From Haliclystus octoradiatus (taxonomy: Eukaryota > Cnidaria > Staurozoa > Stauromedusae > Haliclystidae): 64,000 bases of DNA. This document shows positions 33,005 to 44,879 of this stretch, in pieces (within the stretch, counting starts at the first letter, position 1; each line of letters opens with the position of its first letter). Where the stretch lies: the NCBI GenBank assembly GCA_916610825.1, contig OU744454.1, forward strand, positions 11,349,178 through 11,413,177, in the 5' to 3' direction. Under the pieces are notes generated by a model. It was not told the DNA's origin. It saw nothing but the letters and a program-made list of their open reading frames with translations, and did not search any database. The position numbers and the translations under genes are program-made.

Positions 33005-35077
33005 ATATATATAATAATAATAATGTTGATTTAATAAATAAATAAATTTATTTATTAAGAGCAAAACATCAATATAGTGCTCAATACTGGAAAGTAGAGC
33101 TATATAGATATAAAATAAGAAATGAGACGTTTTCTCCGTTACTCGAAGTTTCGCTATGTAGCGCTCCTCAGACGGTTTTATTCATATAAAAAACATTTCT
33201 AAATTCATCAAAGATATATACATGATAAAAGTTTACACGACTATTGATTAAATTGCTGTTCTATAGTAAATTGTTATATGCTACTGTTAGTTTCCTTAGT
33301 AAATTTTTATATGGTAATGTTCTATTTATGTTTTATCTAATTCCTTGAAATCTTTCAAATAAAATTTGTCTTCGTGCCTACATTTAGAAACCAGCTCAGA
33401 TCTTCTATTTAATAAGTTCTTGTTTTTGTAAAAGGTTATAAAAATGTTTTCCTCTAAACAGAGATGGCATTTTTTCAATAGGTTGTTGTATGGCACTGCT
33501 GTTGATAGAATTGACCATTTGATGAAGAATGATTTTCCGTTATCTTTTAATGACCAGATGTGTTTAGACAACTCATTGCGATTTTCATATTTTCTGTTGA
33601 TAAATGAAGACTTATGTTTCGTAACCTCAGGTGTGGTTACGTTGGCATTATATATTATGCTGGTTGTCAAGCATTTGTTGTCAAGAGGGCAGTTTGTTTT
33701 GGAGCGGCAATTGCATTGTTTTGTTGCTTGTTCTTTGTTGTCGGTGTTCAATAATTTTCTGTTGTGGCTTCTCAGAATTGTTTCCATGTTTGCCATGCAA
33801 CAGTAGCTGACTTTTACATTTTTCAGTAAAAGTATAAATTTTCTGGCTGTCTGTGTCAACATTTTCGCTGAATGTTGGGTTGAACCAAATTATTTTTCTT
33901 TTTTTATTCCTCTTAGCTGCAGTGGTGGTGGGTCGTTGATTGTAGGTAAAATCGGCGTCATAGCCGCTAGATCTTAGCGCGCATATGTAAGTGGATTTTG
34001 AGCTTTCAAAAGAATCGTTGTTGCAGGAAAGGTCAGATATTCTCTGGTTGATTGAGGCTGGTATCTGTTTGATGACGTTGGGTGAGTGGTTAGACTCTGC
34101 ATTAAAAAATGTATAGGGGCTCGTCGTTTGGTTTTCTGTATGGTTGGTATGTTCCGTCTTTGAGGTTAAGCGTTATATCTAAAAAATTGATTATTTTAGG
34201 TTAGTCTGAATAGTGATTTTTAGGCCGTTGGTTTTGAATATTTTTATTAGATCTTTTCATACTCGTTCTGCTTGAGGGCCAGAAGTATTTTTCAGCAATG
34301 CAAGCCCGTCGTCTCTGTACAGACCGATGTTTTCTTTTCCATACTTTTTCGTGATCGTATCGCATAGGAAAAGTCCAACAAGTTCGCAGATTTCTGCCCC
34401 AATCGTACATAGTAATTGCATACTACGTGCGTGCATACTAATTTGTATATCTTTTTGATGGATTGTGGTGAATTGTTTAGCATAATTAATGGCGTTAAGT
34501 AGTAGTTTTCTGTTATAGTAGGGTAGAAGCTTTCAATGTCAAATACTGCAAATACATGTTTGTCTTTATTGTGGATTCTATTGAATCAGTTAATGACAGC
34601 ATGTGTGTTCTTCCATTGGTTAAATTTAGTTTGCCTTTTTACTGTTGTAATTATTTTGTCAACAATCGTTTTGCTAACGATTCCTATTTCAGATTTAGCA
34701 GGGTTAATGAGCCTACAAGTCGGTTTGTTGGTGAAGTTGTCCTTGTGGTCTTCTATTGTCATAAATGCCTGTTTCTCTGCTAGGTATTCTGTTCTATTGT
34801 CTATCTTTATGTCCGTTGCGATCGCTTTTGCTTCTTTGTGTATGTTGGTAGTAATGCTCGTTTCATCCTTTTTGTATGTAGCAGTGATGTTATTCATTAG
34901 TAATGTATCGTGTTCTTCCTTGCTAAGCTTGTAATAATTTCTTGTTCTATCGGCAGGAATAAATGCTTTTTTTGATTTTCTGATATTTTTAATGTCTTCG
35001 TTTAAATGCTTTTGAAAATTGCTGGGTCTCGCTGTTGAAATTTGATGTTCTTTACGATGCCTGTTCGTCACGTCCAA
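33005..35077 (-). mobile_element. Penelope-like element, nearly full ORF but broken
   Basis: From right to left on the minus strand: the N-terminal part (KAFIPADRTRNYYKLSKEEH, then KPTCRLINPAKSEIGIVSK), an RT core with the Penelope-type catalytic motif LYRDDGLALLKNTSGPQAER at about 34265-34325 (YRDDG at 34305-34319), and the endonuclease tail (HKSSFINRKYENRNELSKHI, CHLCLEENIFITFY). Several frameshifts and stops occur in the RT, and the central GIY-YIG core present in the 18.6-kb copy is deleted here. The 3' end matches that copy (AATAAATAAATAAATTTATT). Non-functional. Confidence 0.88.
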
Positions 35078-35079
35078 TT

Positions 35080-35400
35080 TGGTGAAACTTAATACTGAAC
35101 CTAGTTATTTGAAAGAACTGATATCCCCGTATGTCATCACAAGAAATTTACGTTCTTCTAATAAAGGCCTATTACTTGAACCAAAGTACAAACCAATGTC
35201 TTATGGTGGCGGCAGATTCTCGTACCTAGTTCCAAAACATTGGAACGAACTTCCACTTACAACTCGTGACAGTTCGTCATTTTTTCCACTTCCCAGAACA
35301 TATATGCCCACCTCTTAGCGACACCTTTTTGGCCATATATGACTGATATTGAACGTGATTTGTATATCTCTTTATAAAATAAAACTAATGAAACTTTCAT
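35080..35400 (+). pseudogene. LINE ORF2 C-terminus and 3' UTR
   Basis: The frame 35079-35318 gives PSYLKELISPYVITRNLRSS and a GGRFSYLVPKHWNELPLTTR segment, the conserved C-terminal block of CR1/L2-type LINEs (YG-x-x-x-FS...P-x-x-WN-LP-x-x-R). A short 3' UTR after the stop also occurs at 30720-30855 on the other strand. It is 5'-truncated. Confidence 0.85.
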
Positions 35401-35401
35401 T

Positions 35402-35578
35402 AAAACCCTAATATTAATCCCGTTCAATAGAATGTAACAGAAACACACTTCAATTTGTGATGCGAAATGAATTCGAATCTCATGATTCGGCTATGACGAA
35501 CGGTAAGCGGAAGAACAAGAACATTGCATCGGATAACAGTTCGACGATTCGTGTTTTCTTCAAATTATTAAACGATAC
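35402..35578 (+). repeat. Direct repeat, right copy (pairs with 32493-32672)
   Basis: See the left copy for shared blocks. The copies have diverged by substitutions and small indels, so the pair is old. Confidence 0.7.
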
Positions 35579-35850
35579 GGGTGATCCAACATGCACAGCG
35601 AAAGATTTGTAGATAACGTATATGAAATAAATTTTTATTTTAAAATCAAGAATTAAACACTTTCTTGTACAAACACTCGTGTCTTGTACGGTGGATCTTG
35701 ATTTTCTTACGCGTTTCTCGTGCCTCGTGCAAAATTCGTGTTTATAGAACCTTTACTGCACAGAAAGTGTTAAATATTCATAGTAATATGGTATGTCATC
35801 CATATTCTCAAGCCTCAATTCCGTTTTCGTTTCATCTCTTGCTTATTTAC

Positions 35851-36021
35851 CTGAATCGATACCTTCGTTGCATGTGATAAGTCTCTCCAGTTTCCCAATG
35901 CATGATAATCCGCCATGTTGTGGAGCTGGACTGGTACATGTTCGAGTTTCTATAACTTCTCCACGACCACTAACCACAGTACAAGATCCTTGTTCCACCC
36001 AATTCGACCATATTCCATCAA
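35851..36021 (-). CDS. Gene 2 exon 6: divergent TSP1 repeat
   Basis: This 171-nt phase 1-1 exon has acceptor TTTAAG and donor GTAAAT. It encodes VDGIWSNWVEQGSCTVVSGR, then ETRTCTSPAPQHGG, CIGKLERLITCNE and a final IDSG. The usual C-S-x-S/T-C pair is C-T-V-V-S, so the second Cys is lost, and the terminal C-P Cys is also absent. One disulfide of the TSP1 fold may thus be missing as a matched pair. Confidence 0.88.
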
Positions 36022-37160
36022 CTTAAATCGAAAAATTAAATTTCTATTAAGATCCATGTGAATTCTCTAATTACCAAAATATCACCCATGTATATCACAT
36101 ATTTAAATACACAAATACTTTTTTTTGTCAGATTACTGTACTTGTTAGTGAGAATTCGTAACTTGCTTGTGTTAAATGGTGTTACCTACTTTCAAAAACG
36201 TGATACTTCAACTAGCGATCGATATACTTGTGCACGTGATATCCGCATCGAAATATTCCACAATTTCTGAGCCCTATCATTGTTGAAGTATAAAGAGCGC
36301 CGTCAAGCAAAGCTGGGAAATCCTATGTTGGGTTCAGATCGTATCGTATTTCAGCTTTATGATCGGGTGGACTTGAACAAAATATTTTTTTAATTAATGA
36401 ACATTTCAAATAATTTGTAAGGTATCCTATGAATTAGACTTTGAATTACTATTTTGAAATTACAGTGGAAATTGAAAAATTAATATAGCATTTTATTCAA
36501 AATGTTTAATATATTTGAGATTTGGAGATAAAGCCTAACTCATATAAATTGTTTTCTTTAAAAGATATTGGTTTAATCTAAGTATTCTACATAACTATAA
36601 AGAGGTTCATTCTATGGCCATCAAGATTGATCAGGAAGAAAAGTGAACATATTATCCGTCTGTTTCTGTTTTGCAGTACAATAGTTTTAACATATGAATG
36701 GCCTTAATTCATTTCGTGACACGTTATCCGGAAGATATGACAGAAATAATTTTTTATGCATTGTTTTCCCATGTGTGGGAATATTAATGTAAGCAATCAA
36801 AATCAATTTTCTGTATTGCTTAAAAATTGTAAAACCCTGAAAAAAGCATTGTAGAACAAACTTTTTTTGACGTCATTCGTATGTTGATTGAGGATTGAGC
36901 ATATAATTAACTAAAAAATGAATCGATCTTATGTCGGTGAGAAATCTTTTATTGTGAAGAAGCTGGAGTATAAAAACATGAAAAACAAACGTTAACAAAG
37001 AAGGAAGAGCGAAAACATTATGTAATTATTATTGTCCGTATTGCTGATCTATTTGCTGAGTTACCTAAGACCAGTGAACGACAACAAGAAATGTTTGCCA
37101 TATCACGTATTAAGAATATTTTGTATAATAACTATCTAGTTTAAGCATGTTCAATCTTAC
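36022..37160 (-). other. Gene 2 intron 5
   Basis: This 1.1-kb intron is AT-rich, with no repeat or ORF of note. Confidence 0.7.
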
Positions 37161-37331
37161 TTGGGCAAGTGTTTTCATTACATACGATAGTTCTATTCGT
37201 ATCACCAACGCATTCCAATCCACCGTATTCAGGACTAGGATCTGTGCATGTTCTTGTATCTGATTTCACTCCTCCACCACAACTTGCACTACACGTAGTT
37301 TGATTCATCCAATCTGACCAGCCACCGTCCA
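37161..37331 (-). CDS. Gene 2 exon 5: canonical TSP1 repeat
   Basis: This 171-nt phase 1-1 exon has acceptor ATTCAG and donor GTAAGA. It encodes VDGGWSDWMNQTTCSASCGG, a SDTRTCTDPSPEYGG segment, CVGDTNRTIVC and NENTCP. W-x-x-W, CSASCGGG, the R layer and six Cys are all present. It is the most canonical TSP1 repeat in the window. Confidence 0.94.
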
Positions 37332-37664
37332 CTGAATCAAAAATAGAGACACAATTCAATTGTACAACTTAATTAATATTATGAACCATGTATGGAACAA
37401 AGGTGGTTAGGAAGTACTTTTACGTGATGACATATTTGCTTCAACATACTTAGCATAATGGAGTCTGGAGTAATGGAATCGAATTGTCTGTACCGTTAAT
37501 TTTGGTTTCAATATTAGATAATTTCCTGTGGCACCGCCAAGGATTGTGTTAGATAGATAGATCATATATTCAAGCACATAAAGGAAGATACAAAATTGCA
37601 AAAGATAACATTGAACCATATATGACAGCTACTGTTCATAATATTAGGCTAGCTAATTACAATG

Positions 37665-37865
37665 ATAAATATACTATGTTTGGCACGACTCCTGAACCTG
37701 ACAGCTTGTTTGTTTGGAGTACGTGGCTAAGGCAATTTATTACGTAACATTTTTTAATAAGAGTTGTTTGTTCAAAGCTAAAATTGGTTATAAATTGAAT
37801 CCATTGGGTATTTAACGGTGATTAAGGTATTACCTAAATAAATAAAAAAGATGAAATAACATGAA
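37665..37865 (+). repeat. Dispersed repeat preceding the AAAAC array
   Basis: This copy is similar to about 3790-3960. It runs without a break into the AAAAC array, which occupies the place of the AAAAT tail of the other copy. Confidence 0.62.
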
Positions 37866-38847
37866 ATAAAACAAAACAAAACAAAACAAAACAAAACAAA
37901 ACAAAACAAAACAAAACAAAACAAAACAAAACAAAACAAAACAAAACAAAACAAAACAAAACAAAACAAAACAAAACAAAACAAAACAAAACAAAACAAA
38001 ACAAAACAAAACAAAACAAAACAAAACAAAACAAAACAAAACAAAACAAAACAAAACAAAACAAAACAAAACAAAACAAAACAAAACAAAACAAAACAAA
38101 ACAAAACAAAACAAAACAAAACAAAACAAAACAAAACAAAACAAAACAAAACAAAACAAAACAAAACAAAACAAAACAAAACAAAACAAAACAAAACAAA
38201 ACAAAACAAAACAAAACAAAACAAAACAAAACAAAACAAAACAAAACAAAACAAAACAAAACAAAACAAAACAAAACAAAACAAAACAAAACAAAACAAA
38301 ACAAAACAAAACAAAACAAAACAAAACAAAACAAAACAAAACAAAACAAAACAAAACAAAACAAAACAAAACAAAACAAAACAAAACAAAACAAAACAAA
38401 ACAAAACAAAACAAAACAAAACAAAACAAAACAAAACAAAACAAAACAAAACAAAACAAAACAAAACAAAACAAAACAAAACAAAACAAAACAAAACAAA
38501 ACAAAACAAAACAAAACAAAACAAAACAAAACAAAACAAAACAAAACAAAACAAAACAAAACAAAACAAAACAAAACAAAACAAAACAAAACAAAACAAA
38601 ACAAAACAAAACAAAACAAAACAAAACAAAACAAAACAAAACAAAACAAAACGAAACAAAACAAAACAAAACAAAACAAAACAAAACAAAACAAAACAAA
38701 ACAAAACAAAACAAAACAAAACAAAACAAAACAAAACAAAACAAAACAAAACAAAACAAAACAAAACAAAACAAAACAAAACAAAACAAAACAAAACAAA
38801 ACAAAACAAAACAAAACAAAACAAAACAAAACAAAACAAAACAAAAC
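37866..38847 (+). repeat. (AAAAC)n pentanucleotide array, about 980 bp
   Basis: About 196 units are almost perfect, with a single visible A-to-G change at about 38653. The right end changes to AAAAG units up to about 38870. It lies in gene 2 intron 4. The long minus-strand frames of repeated FCFVL are a property of the array and not proteins. Its true length may differ from the assembly. Confidence 0.97.
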
Positions 38848-38871
38848 GAAAGAAAAGAAAAGAAAAGAAAA

Positions 38872-41800
38872 TAGAAAAAAAGGGTTACAGCATAATGTAA
38901 AATCTTAAGATAACGAAAGGATGTTAACGAATACAGTAAAGTAAAAGTTAAAATTTGTACACTGATATATATTTTTATATATGCTGAGAACACATAGCAA
39001 TTATTCACAGTGCACACATTGTAATATTTTTCAATGGGGCTATCTTTGTTTAGAAAGAAATAGATCTCTAGATAAATTGATGCTGAAAGTCCAGTTGAAA
39101 AAGTTCCAAATATAGGGGAAACTGTAGCATGGTAAATTTGGGGATGGCAGGTCGTAGCATAAGGCATGACAAAGATGTTGTGATGATGGTGTCGCTCATC
39201 TATAAAAGAGAACATGTCCTGGTCCTGTGACGGCGGAAGTCCAGTACTGTTGTTGAAAGTTCAATAGCTTTGAAGTAGTATAAAGTTTGCTGCTGATGCT
39301 GCGTTAAGCGTCAGCACGTCGGATACTTCGAAAATGCACATTACCTTTTTGCAGAACCTATTATAGATTTGAAATCAAGTCATGAGACGACATGGTATGT
39401 TTTTTTCCTGAACTTAAAATCTTCTTGAGTTTATTTTTATCTCAGAAATAATATGTGATCTGTCTATTTTATTGCACTAGTCACCAAGTAACACTCAATG
39501 AGTGTAATTTCAGCAAAATAATGTAGTATTTATACCTTTACTAATAAAAATCCTACATGTCATTATGTGTACTGTGCGTTTCAATTCAACTACTTTCAAT
39601 AATTTGAATATTTTTGTTAATGTCCTGGCTCTTTAAGGGGTCTGGGAGCTATACGCGTGTGCTTTCTCAAAGACTTTTGAGCAGACAAGAAAATTGATGA
39701 GAAATGTAAAATGGATGGATCTGCTTGGATATGGATCCTTCGTATTTGACGTATGAGAGTCCCGTATACTTGCTACCAGATTTCCATTTGCATTTCCATC
39801 TGCTCTCTCTACTACATGGTGTTCAACTACCTCTTGTAGCTGCGACAGGCTCTCTGTTACCGTCTAATCTACGTTTTCTTGTAATAGGACTTTCAGTGTT
39901 CCGTCCGTAATTTGCTACACGGTCTTTACAGTTCCTTGTAACCCGGGGGGTAACTCTCTTATGAAGGGAATTTGGAGACTTGCCAATTTGAGGGGTACAT
40001 ATTTCAGCTGACAAAATTAATTTATAGCAAGAATCAGATTTTGGATATTTTTTGGTTCCCTCTTTTAAATTTATAGAGATGTTTGAAAAAATAAGTTTGG
40101 AATCTGTCTAAAGAACTTTGAAGAACATTGAAAGAAAAATAAAAAGGTTGAAATAGATTTTCTAGATTTTTAGAACTTTTGGGATAGCTTTTTCAAGTTT
40201 TTAGAACTCTTTGGATACTTCACTTTTTCGAAGTGACACCCCGCCCCCTTCATCGATGTAGAGTCAGAGATACACTTTGTGGCTTGTAATTCAATTTTAT
40301 GCTATGTATGTATATTGTAGGATTGATTTGTAACCTTGTGAAACTTCCATTGATAAATGATAATTAGATCACAATTTTTGATACCGTAATTCAACACAAA
40401 TGGCTTGTTTATATTTTTATTTCGTTCCACTTTTGAGATTGAGGTAGTAATAGATTGCTGGACTTGTTTAGATATTCAAGTTTCAACTCGTTCAATTCTT
40501 ATTCGTGATGCAGCTGCGTTTTAATTAACCTTTTATGCGGTTGACTGGTAAAACATCTTCATTGCTGCAGACTGCAGGCCTTATTTAGTTATCGGAACAA
40601 ATTTCATAGACCTATTTCTAAATTGATGACAATTGCAACCGAAGAATGAAAAGTTTGTTTAAATTTATTTTTATATTATTGCGTTTTCATTTCCGCTTTT
40701 GTTACTCACCCAGCTATCATTATAAAGTGGGAAGGCTGTTTTACAGAAATAACAAAAGGGTGTTCCACTCCAATGTTTCTAGACAATAGAATGTTTATCA
40801 TGTATGGAACTGTTTGATTAAGCAGCTTTATTGAATAGAGTGGCATTGTGAATAAATAAAAAAACAGTTTTTGGCTATTTTCCCGTCGAAACTTGGCCAA
40901 TCGAAGAAATAAATCATTGGAAGGACGCCACCAGGTCAAAACGAACCAACGATATAAGTCATGCATTGATTGGTATTATTGATATTACAACAATAATAGT
41001 TTTTATTATTACCCGCTTAACACATGACGTTGTTTGGACCAATTGGTTGGAAATCCGTCTAAAGTTGGTTGGAGAAACTTAATCGATCCGTAATTCGTAG
41101 AAACTTTATCGGAAAATTTGCTGATCGGAAGTCCGTCGAATGTCGATCAGAATGATTTTTTTGGAATTTGGTTGGAACTCAGTTTGAAAGCTATTTCATC
41201 AAATTAATCGACAAATTAGATTAATACCCCCTCAATGTAAATCCTGTTACATACTTCGACTCAATTTTGTAGATATATTACCGTCATTTCTCCAACTTTC
41301 AATTTTGTTTCAAAGACTTGGACAGTAGCTTAATTTACGTCTCAAAACAGGTATTTTGGTCAAATTTAAGTATCAAAGGGTACTAAATTGAATACCGCGG
41401 GAGTATTGAGCCACGTTTTATAGATTTTGAAGAAGAAAAGGCTATATTCCAATTTCACAATTCCATTTTACTTGAATATAATTGAATTCAAATAATAAAA
41501 GATTTCATAATTGATATGGCAGAGCTGTAGAAAAACCATCATAACGATCCATAACCAGTAGGTTTCATGTATTATTTTGCAAATTTACTACATGTAATGA
41601 AGAAAGTTGTAGTATTTTGAATTTGATTTAGAAAAAGGCAAAATTTAATGTCGAGTTAACAGCTGTAAATAAGACAGCTGGCTTATTCGTGAGTCGTTGA
41701 TTTTGTGTACCCATCTTGAAATGTATTAGTGAATTGAAACATTGAATTAAGATACATTTGTTGAAAGTTTTCTCCCTATTTAATTTGCATTATATATTAT
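38872..41800. other. Gene 2 intron 4, no recognised gene
   Basis: The sequence is AT-rich with short frames only. From about 41500 leftward-to-rightward similarity to gene 1 flank (about 4040 onward) begins, marking the duplicated block. Confidence 0.5.
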
Positions 41801-42138
41801 TTGATTTAACTGACTTGATTGTTCTTATTCATCTAATCATCATTTTCCTGATTTCAGATATTGTTAATTAAGTCAAAAACTTGCTGAAATTTGCAATGTA
41901 GATGTTTGAATTTTCACCCCAATACTGCTGGTCGAAGTTTCTCCGATTTTAAAACATATTTTGTTTGCTCCCCAGTCATCATAGTACACATAATTACTTT
42001 TACTAAGATAAGTTGCTTAAAGACCAAAAATAAGTATAGTCATTTTGAAATAAGTCATTATCAATTAAGTAACAGGAGAGGAATAAAAAAACTACTTATT
42101 TTCAAACGGATACCAAACGGATTTTCGAGGATTAGCAC

Positions 42139-43328
42139 TAGAGGTGTCGTGGGCAGCATTTTCCTGCCCACTGACCGCACTGCATTGCAGAAATTTTCGA
42201 AATTTTCTTTCTGCACCGCACTGTACTGCTACAAATTCAAAAATTGGTATTAATCCCCAATTGCAAAGAAATGTACAATATGTAACTACTGATGCAACCT
42301 GCAGTGTATTATTCATTATTATGGGGATCACATCCACCAAAAATGTACTCTAATCAATCTAATCATTTAATTCGCAGTGGATGGTTCAGTGCTAGACCAA
42401 CACATTTACAATGCACATTGTACAATACAGCTCATATATGTATTAAAATTTATATGAAATTATAAATATTAGAATAGTGTATCTGATATTATTATATTAT
42501 AATCCCCACACAAAATGATTTAGATTTCATGTAGAGATCCTGTAGCCCTAGCTGCGTTCATATTTATAATAAGCTATGTAATGTTTTAATTTAAAACAGA
42601 TAATTTATCTCGACAAACCATTAACCGTGGATAAGATGTTAAATAATAACTTGGTTTGAAAGAAAATGAAAGATTCTGCTGGGGTTAAATATGTAAATTA
42701 AACAACTTATTTGTTCTCTGTCTAGTCTAGACCCTAGCAAGCTAGCCTAGCCAGAAGCCAGGGCCCAGAAGTAAGGTTGAGCGATGGAGGAATAATAAGC
42801 AAAGCAAAAGAAACAAATTAGAGAAAGTCAGTCATCAAATATAATTAGATAGAAAAATACCTGACAGATTACATATTTCCAGAAAATTTAAGATGGAATA
42901 ACACCTCGCAGTTCACTTTCTTACAATCTAAATCGATCAAATTGAATGTCATGAGTTTCATAACAGAAAACTGCTTTCCGCAAAGTGAGCGCCATCTTTA
43001 TTTTTGCTTCAAAATGAGACAACAATGGTAAAAATATAGAACAAGAGACAGCTTCATCATGGCGACAAAAGCAATCATCGAACATCGGAAACAATTCAAC
43101 GGTAAGAAGCTGAAAGCCCAGACAAGATAATGTTAGATAGTAACAAAAATCAAATGAAGAAACATAAAATTAACTAATTTGTTGATTTGATAATTGATTT
43201 TAGAAAACTATCTTGCTTACCACGCGGGCGGTGCGCGGGTGGTAGACATGAAAATTGTGAAAAAGTGCGCGGTGCCACAGCTCTTTAAACCGCGTGCGGC
43301 CGCTTACGCTGCGCGGCTGCAACCTCTA
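42139..43328. mobile_element. hAT-type non-autonomous element, 1190 bp
   Basis: The ends read TAGAGGTGTC and (inverted) TAGAGGTTGC, matching the hAT terminal pattern. They are flanked by 8-bp duplications ATTAGCAC and ATTTGCAC with one mismatch. The gene 1 paralogue (about 4480) has a single uninterrupted site. GC-rich subterminal repeats (GTGCGCGG, GCGTGCGGCCGC) contrast with the AT-rich surroundings. No transposase was recognised. Confidence 0.85.
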
Positions 43329-44167
43329 ATTTGCACTAACATTTGAAAGCAGTATCAAAATTTCTACACTCCTCAAGTTTTGCCAAACACTTTCTCAACA
43401 TCGATATTAGAGAGGTGCAACCTCCTCCCACACATACACGACGGCGTTATTCCTTGGCTTTGGTTGACTATTAAATACTAGTTCTCAACTTTTGATTATG
43501 AATCAATATTCTAAATTATAAATCTCGATGAATATTAATCTTCTGATCAGATATAGAACTATGTCAACATAGTTCGTTATTTGCCAACATTGATTATCAG
43601 TGATGTTCGTAGGTGTTAAAGAGAATAATGCAACAATGACGTGCAGCTGATACAAGTTAATAATTCAGACATATGTAGCGAGATCCTGTAAACAAATTGA
43701 TGCTGGCTAATCCCGGAGTCGGTTATTTTGTGTACCTATTTTGAAATGTATTAGTAAATTGAAACATTGAAGCAAAATACATTTATTGACAGTTTTCTCC
43801 ATAGAGCGAAATTAGCATTATATTTTGATTGTAGTTAATCATATTCATCTATTCATCATTTTCCTAATTTGAGATGACATTCATTCTTAATCAGTTCAAT
43901 AATTTGCTAATATTTACAATGTAACTGTTTGAGTTTTTGAAACTTCTGTCTTTCGCTGTAGATTTTTAACTTCGCCACAGCATAAGTTAAAGAGAATAAT
44001 GCAACAAGGACACGCAACTAGCCGGAGAGATAATGAAGCATGAATTGGCTTTTCTTATGACAAATAAATGATGTCAGCAACAATTGTCTTCAACTATTAT
44101 ATATCATCCTTAGATATACTGTCATCATATAAAATGGAAAATATAAAGTGACACACAGTAAAATTAC

Positions 44168-44338
44168 CTGGGCAGTTAAATGTGTTGCAAAGTATAAGCT
44201 TATCTGACCCTCCATCGCAAGGTTGACCACCATTTGAAGGTGAAGGATTATCACATAGTCTAGCTGCTGTCAACTCTCCACCATTGCAAGACATAGAACA
44301 TGTCGTAACATTTTGCCATGATGACCACCCTCCGTCAA
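44168..44338 (-). CDS. Gene 2 exon 4: TSP1 repeat
   Basis: This 171-nt phase 1-1 exon has acceptor CCGTAG and donor GTAATT. It encodes VDGGWSSWQNVTTCSMSCNG with six Cys, ending CNTFNCPG. It is closely similar to gene 1 exon 4 (5838-6008); differences cluster in the middle loop (ELTAARLCDN against DMTAIRSCDS) and GGSDKLIL against AGESNKII. Confidence 0.93.
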
Positions 44339-44686
44339 CTACGGAAAAGTTCAAATATGAATTAACTGCCAAGAAAATATCAACGTTCACAAAAGTTATA
44401 AGTTCTGAGTTATAAGTTATAAATTATTATTATTATTATTTTTTTGTTTTTCTTATTTTGAGTTGCAAATGGAAAAATAATTATGACTCCTTTTGAAACA
44501 TATATACAAAAGTCCTACTACATCTGATTCTCATAGAAAACTCTCTGGTGCGAATTCATCACTAATTTACATTTATAGCTGCAAAAGGAATTATTTCTAT
44601 TCATCAGAAATCATCAGAGTACTGTTTAGCGAATTAGAGACTAGTACTGTTTAGGGAATGAGAGACTGGTTTCGCTGTGAGATATA

Positions 44687-44793
44687 CATTGGCATCACAT
44701 GGATAATATCTTGGTCAAGCAAGACTGCTCAAAATAGTGCTCAATAGACATTTTTCATGAGCAGTGCGCATGCGCTATTCTTACAATGGACCC
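44687..44793 (+). repeat. 107-bp element, second copy
   Basis: It shares 106 of 107 positions by eye with the insertion in gene 2 exon 3 (48605-48711). It includes the palindrome GCGCATGCGC. Confidence 0.85.
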
Positions 44794-44879
44794 CCGCTGC
44801 ATGATGAAAATCAGAATTGAATCAGAATTGAACGCATGTTTTAATTCGTCGTATTGATTATTCTTGTTTCTGTCATAAC

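Noticed and set aside
34536-34934. Hydrophobic plus-strand ORF of 132 codons
   Set aside because: It is the antisense shadow of the Penelope-like N-terminal region on the minus strand.
37778-39215. Long minus-strand ORFs (up to 461 codons) of repeated FCFVL
   Set aside because: They are translations of the AAAAC array. A five-base repeat read in any stop-free frame gives this pattern, and there is no start, splice or domain evidence.
39823-40014. Basic minus ORF resembling the Arg-rich end of retroelement polyproteins
   Set aside because: No adjoining integrase or LTR was found and the resemblance is only compositional.
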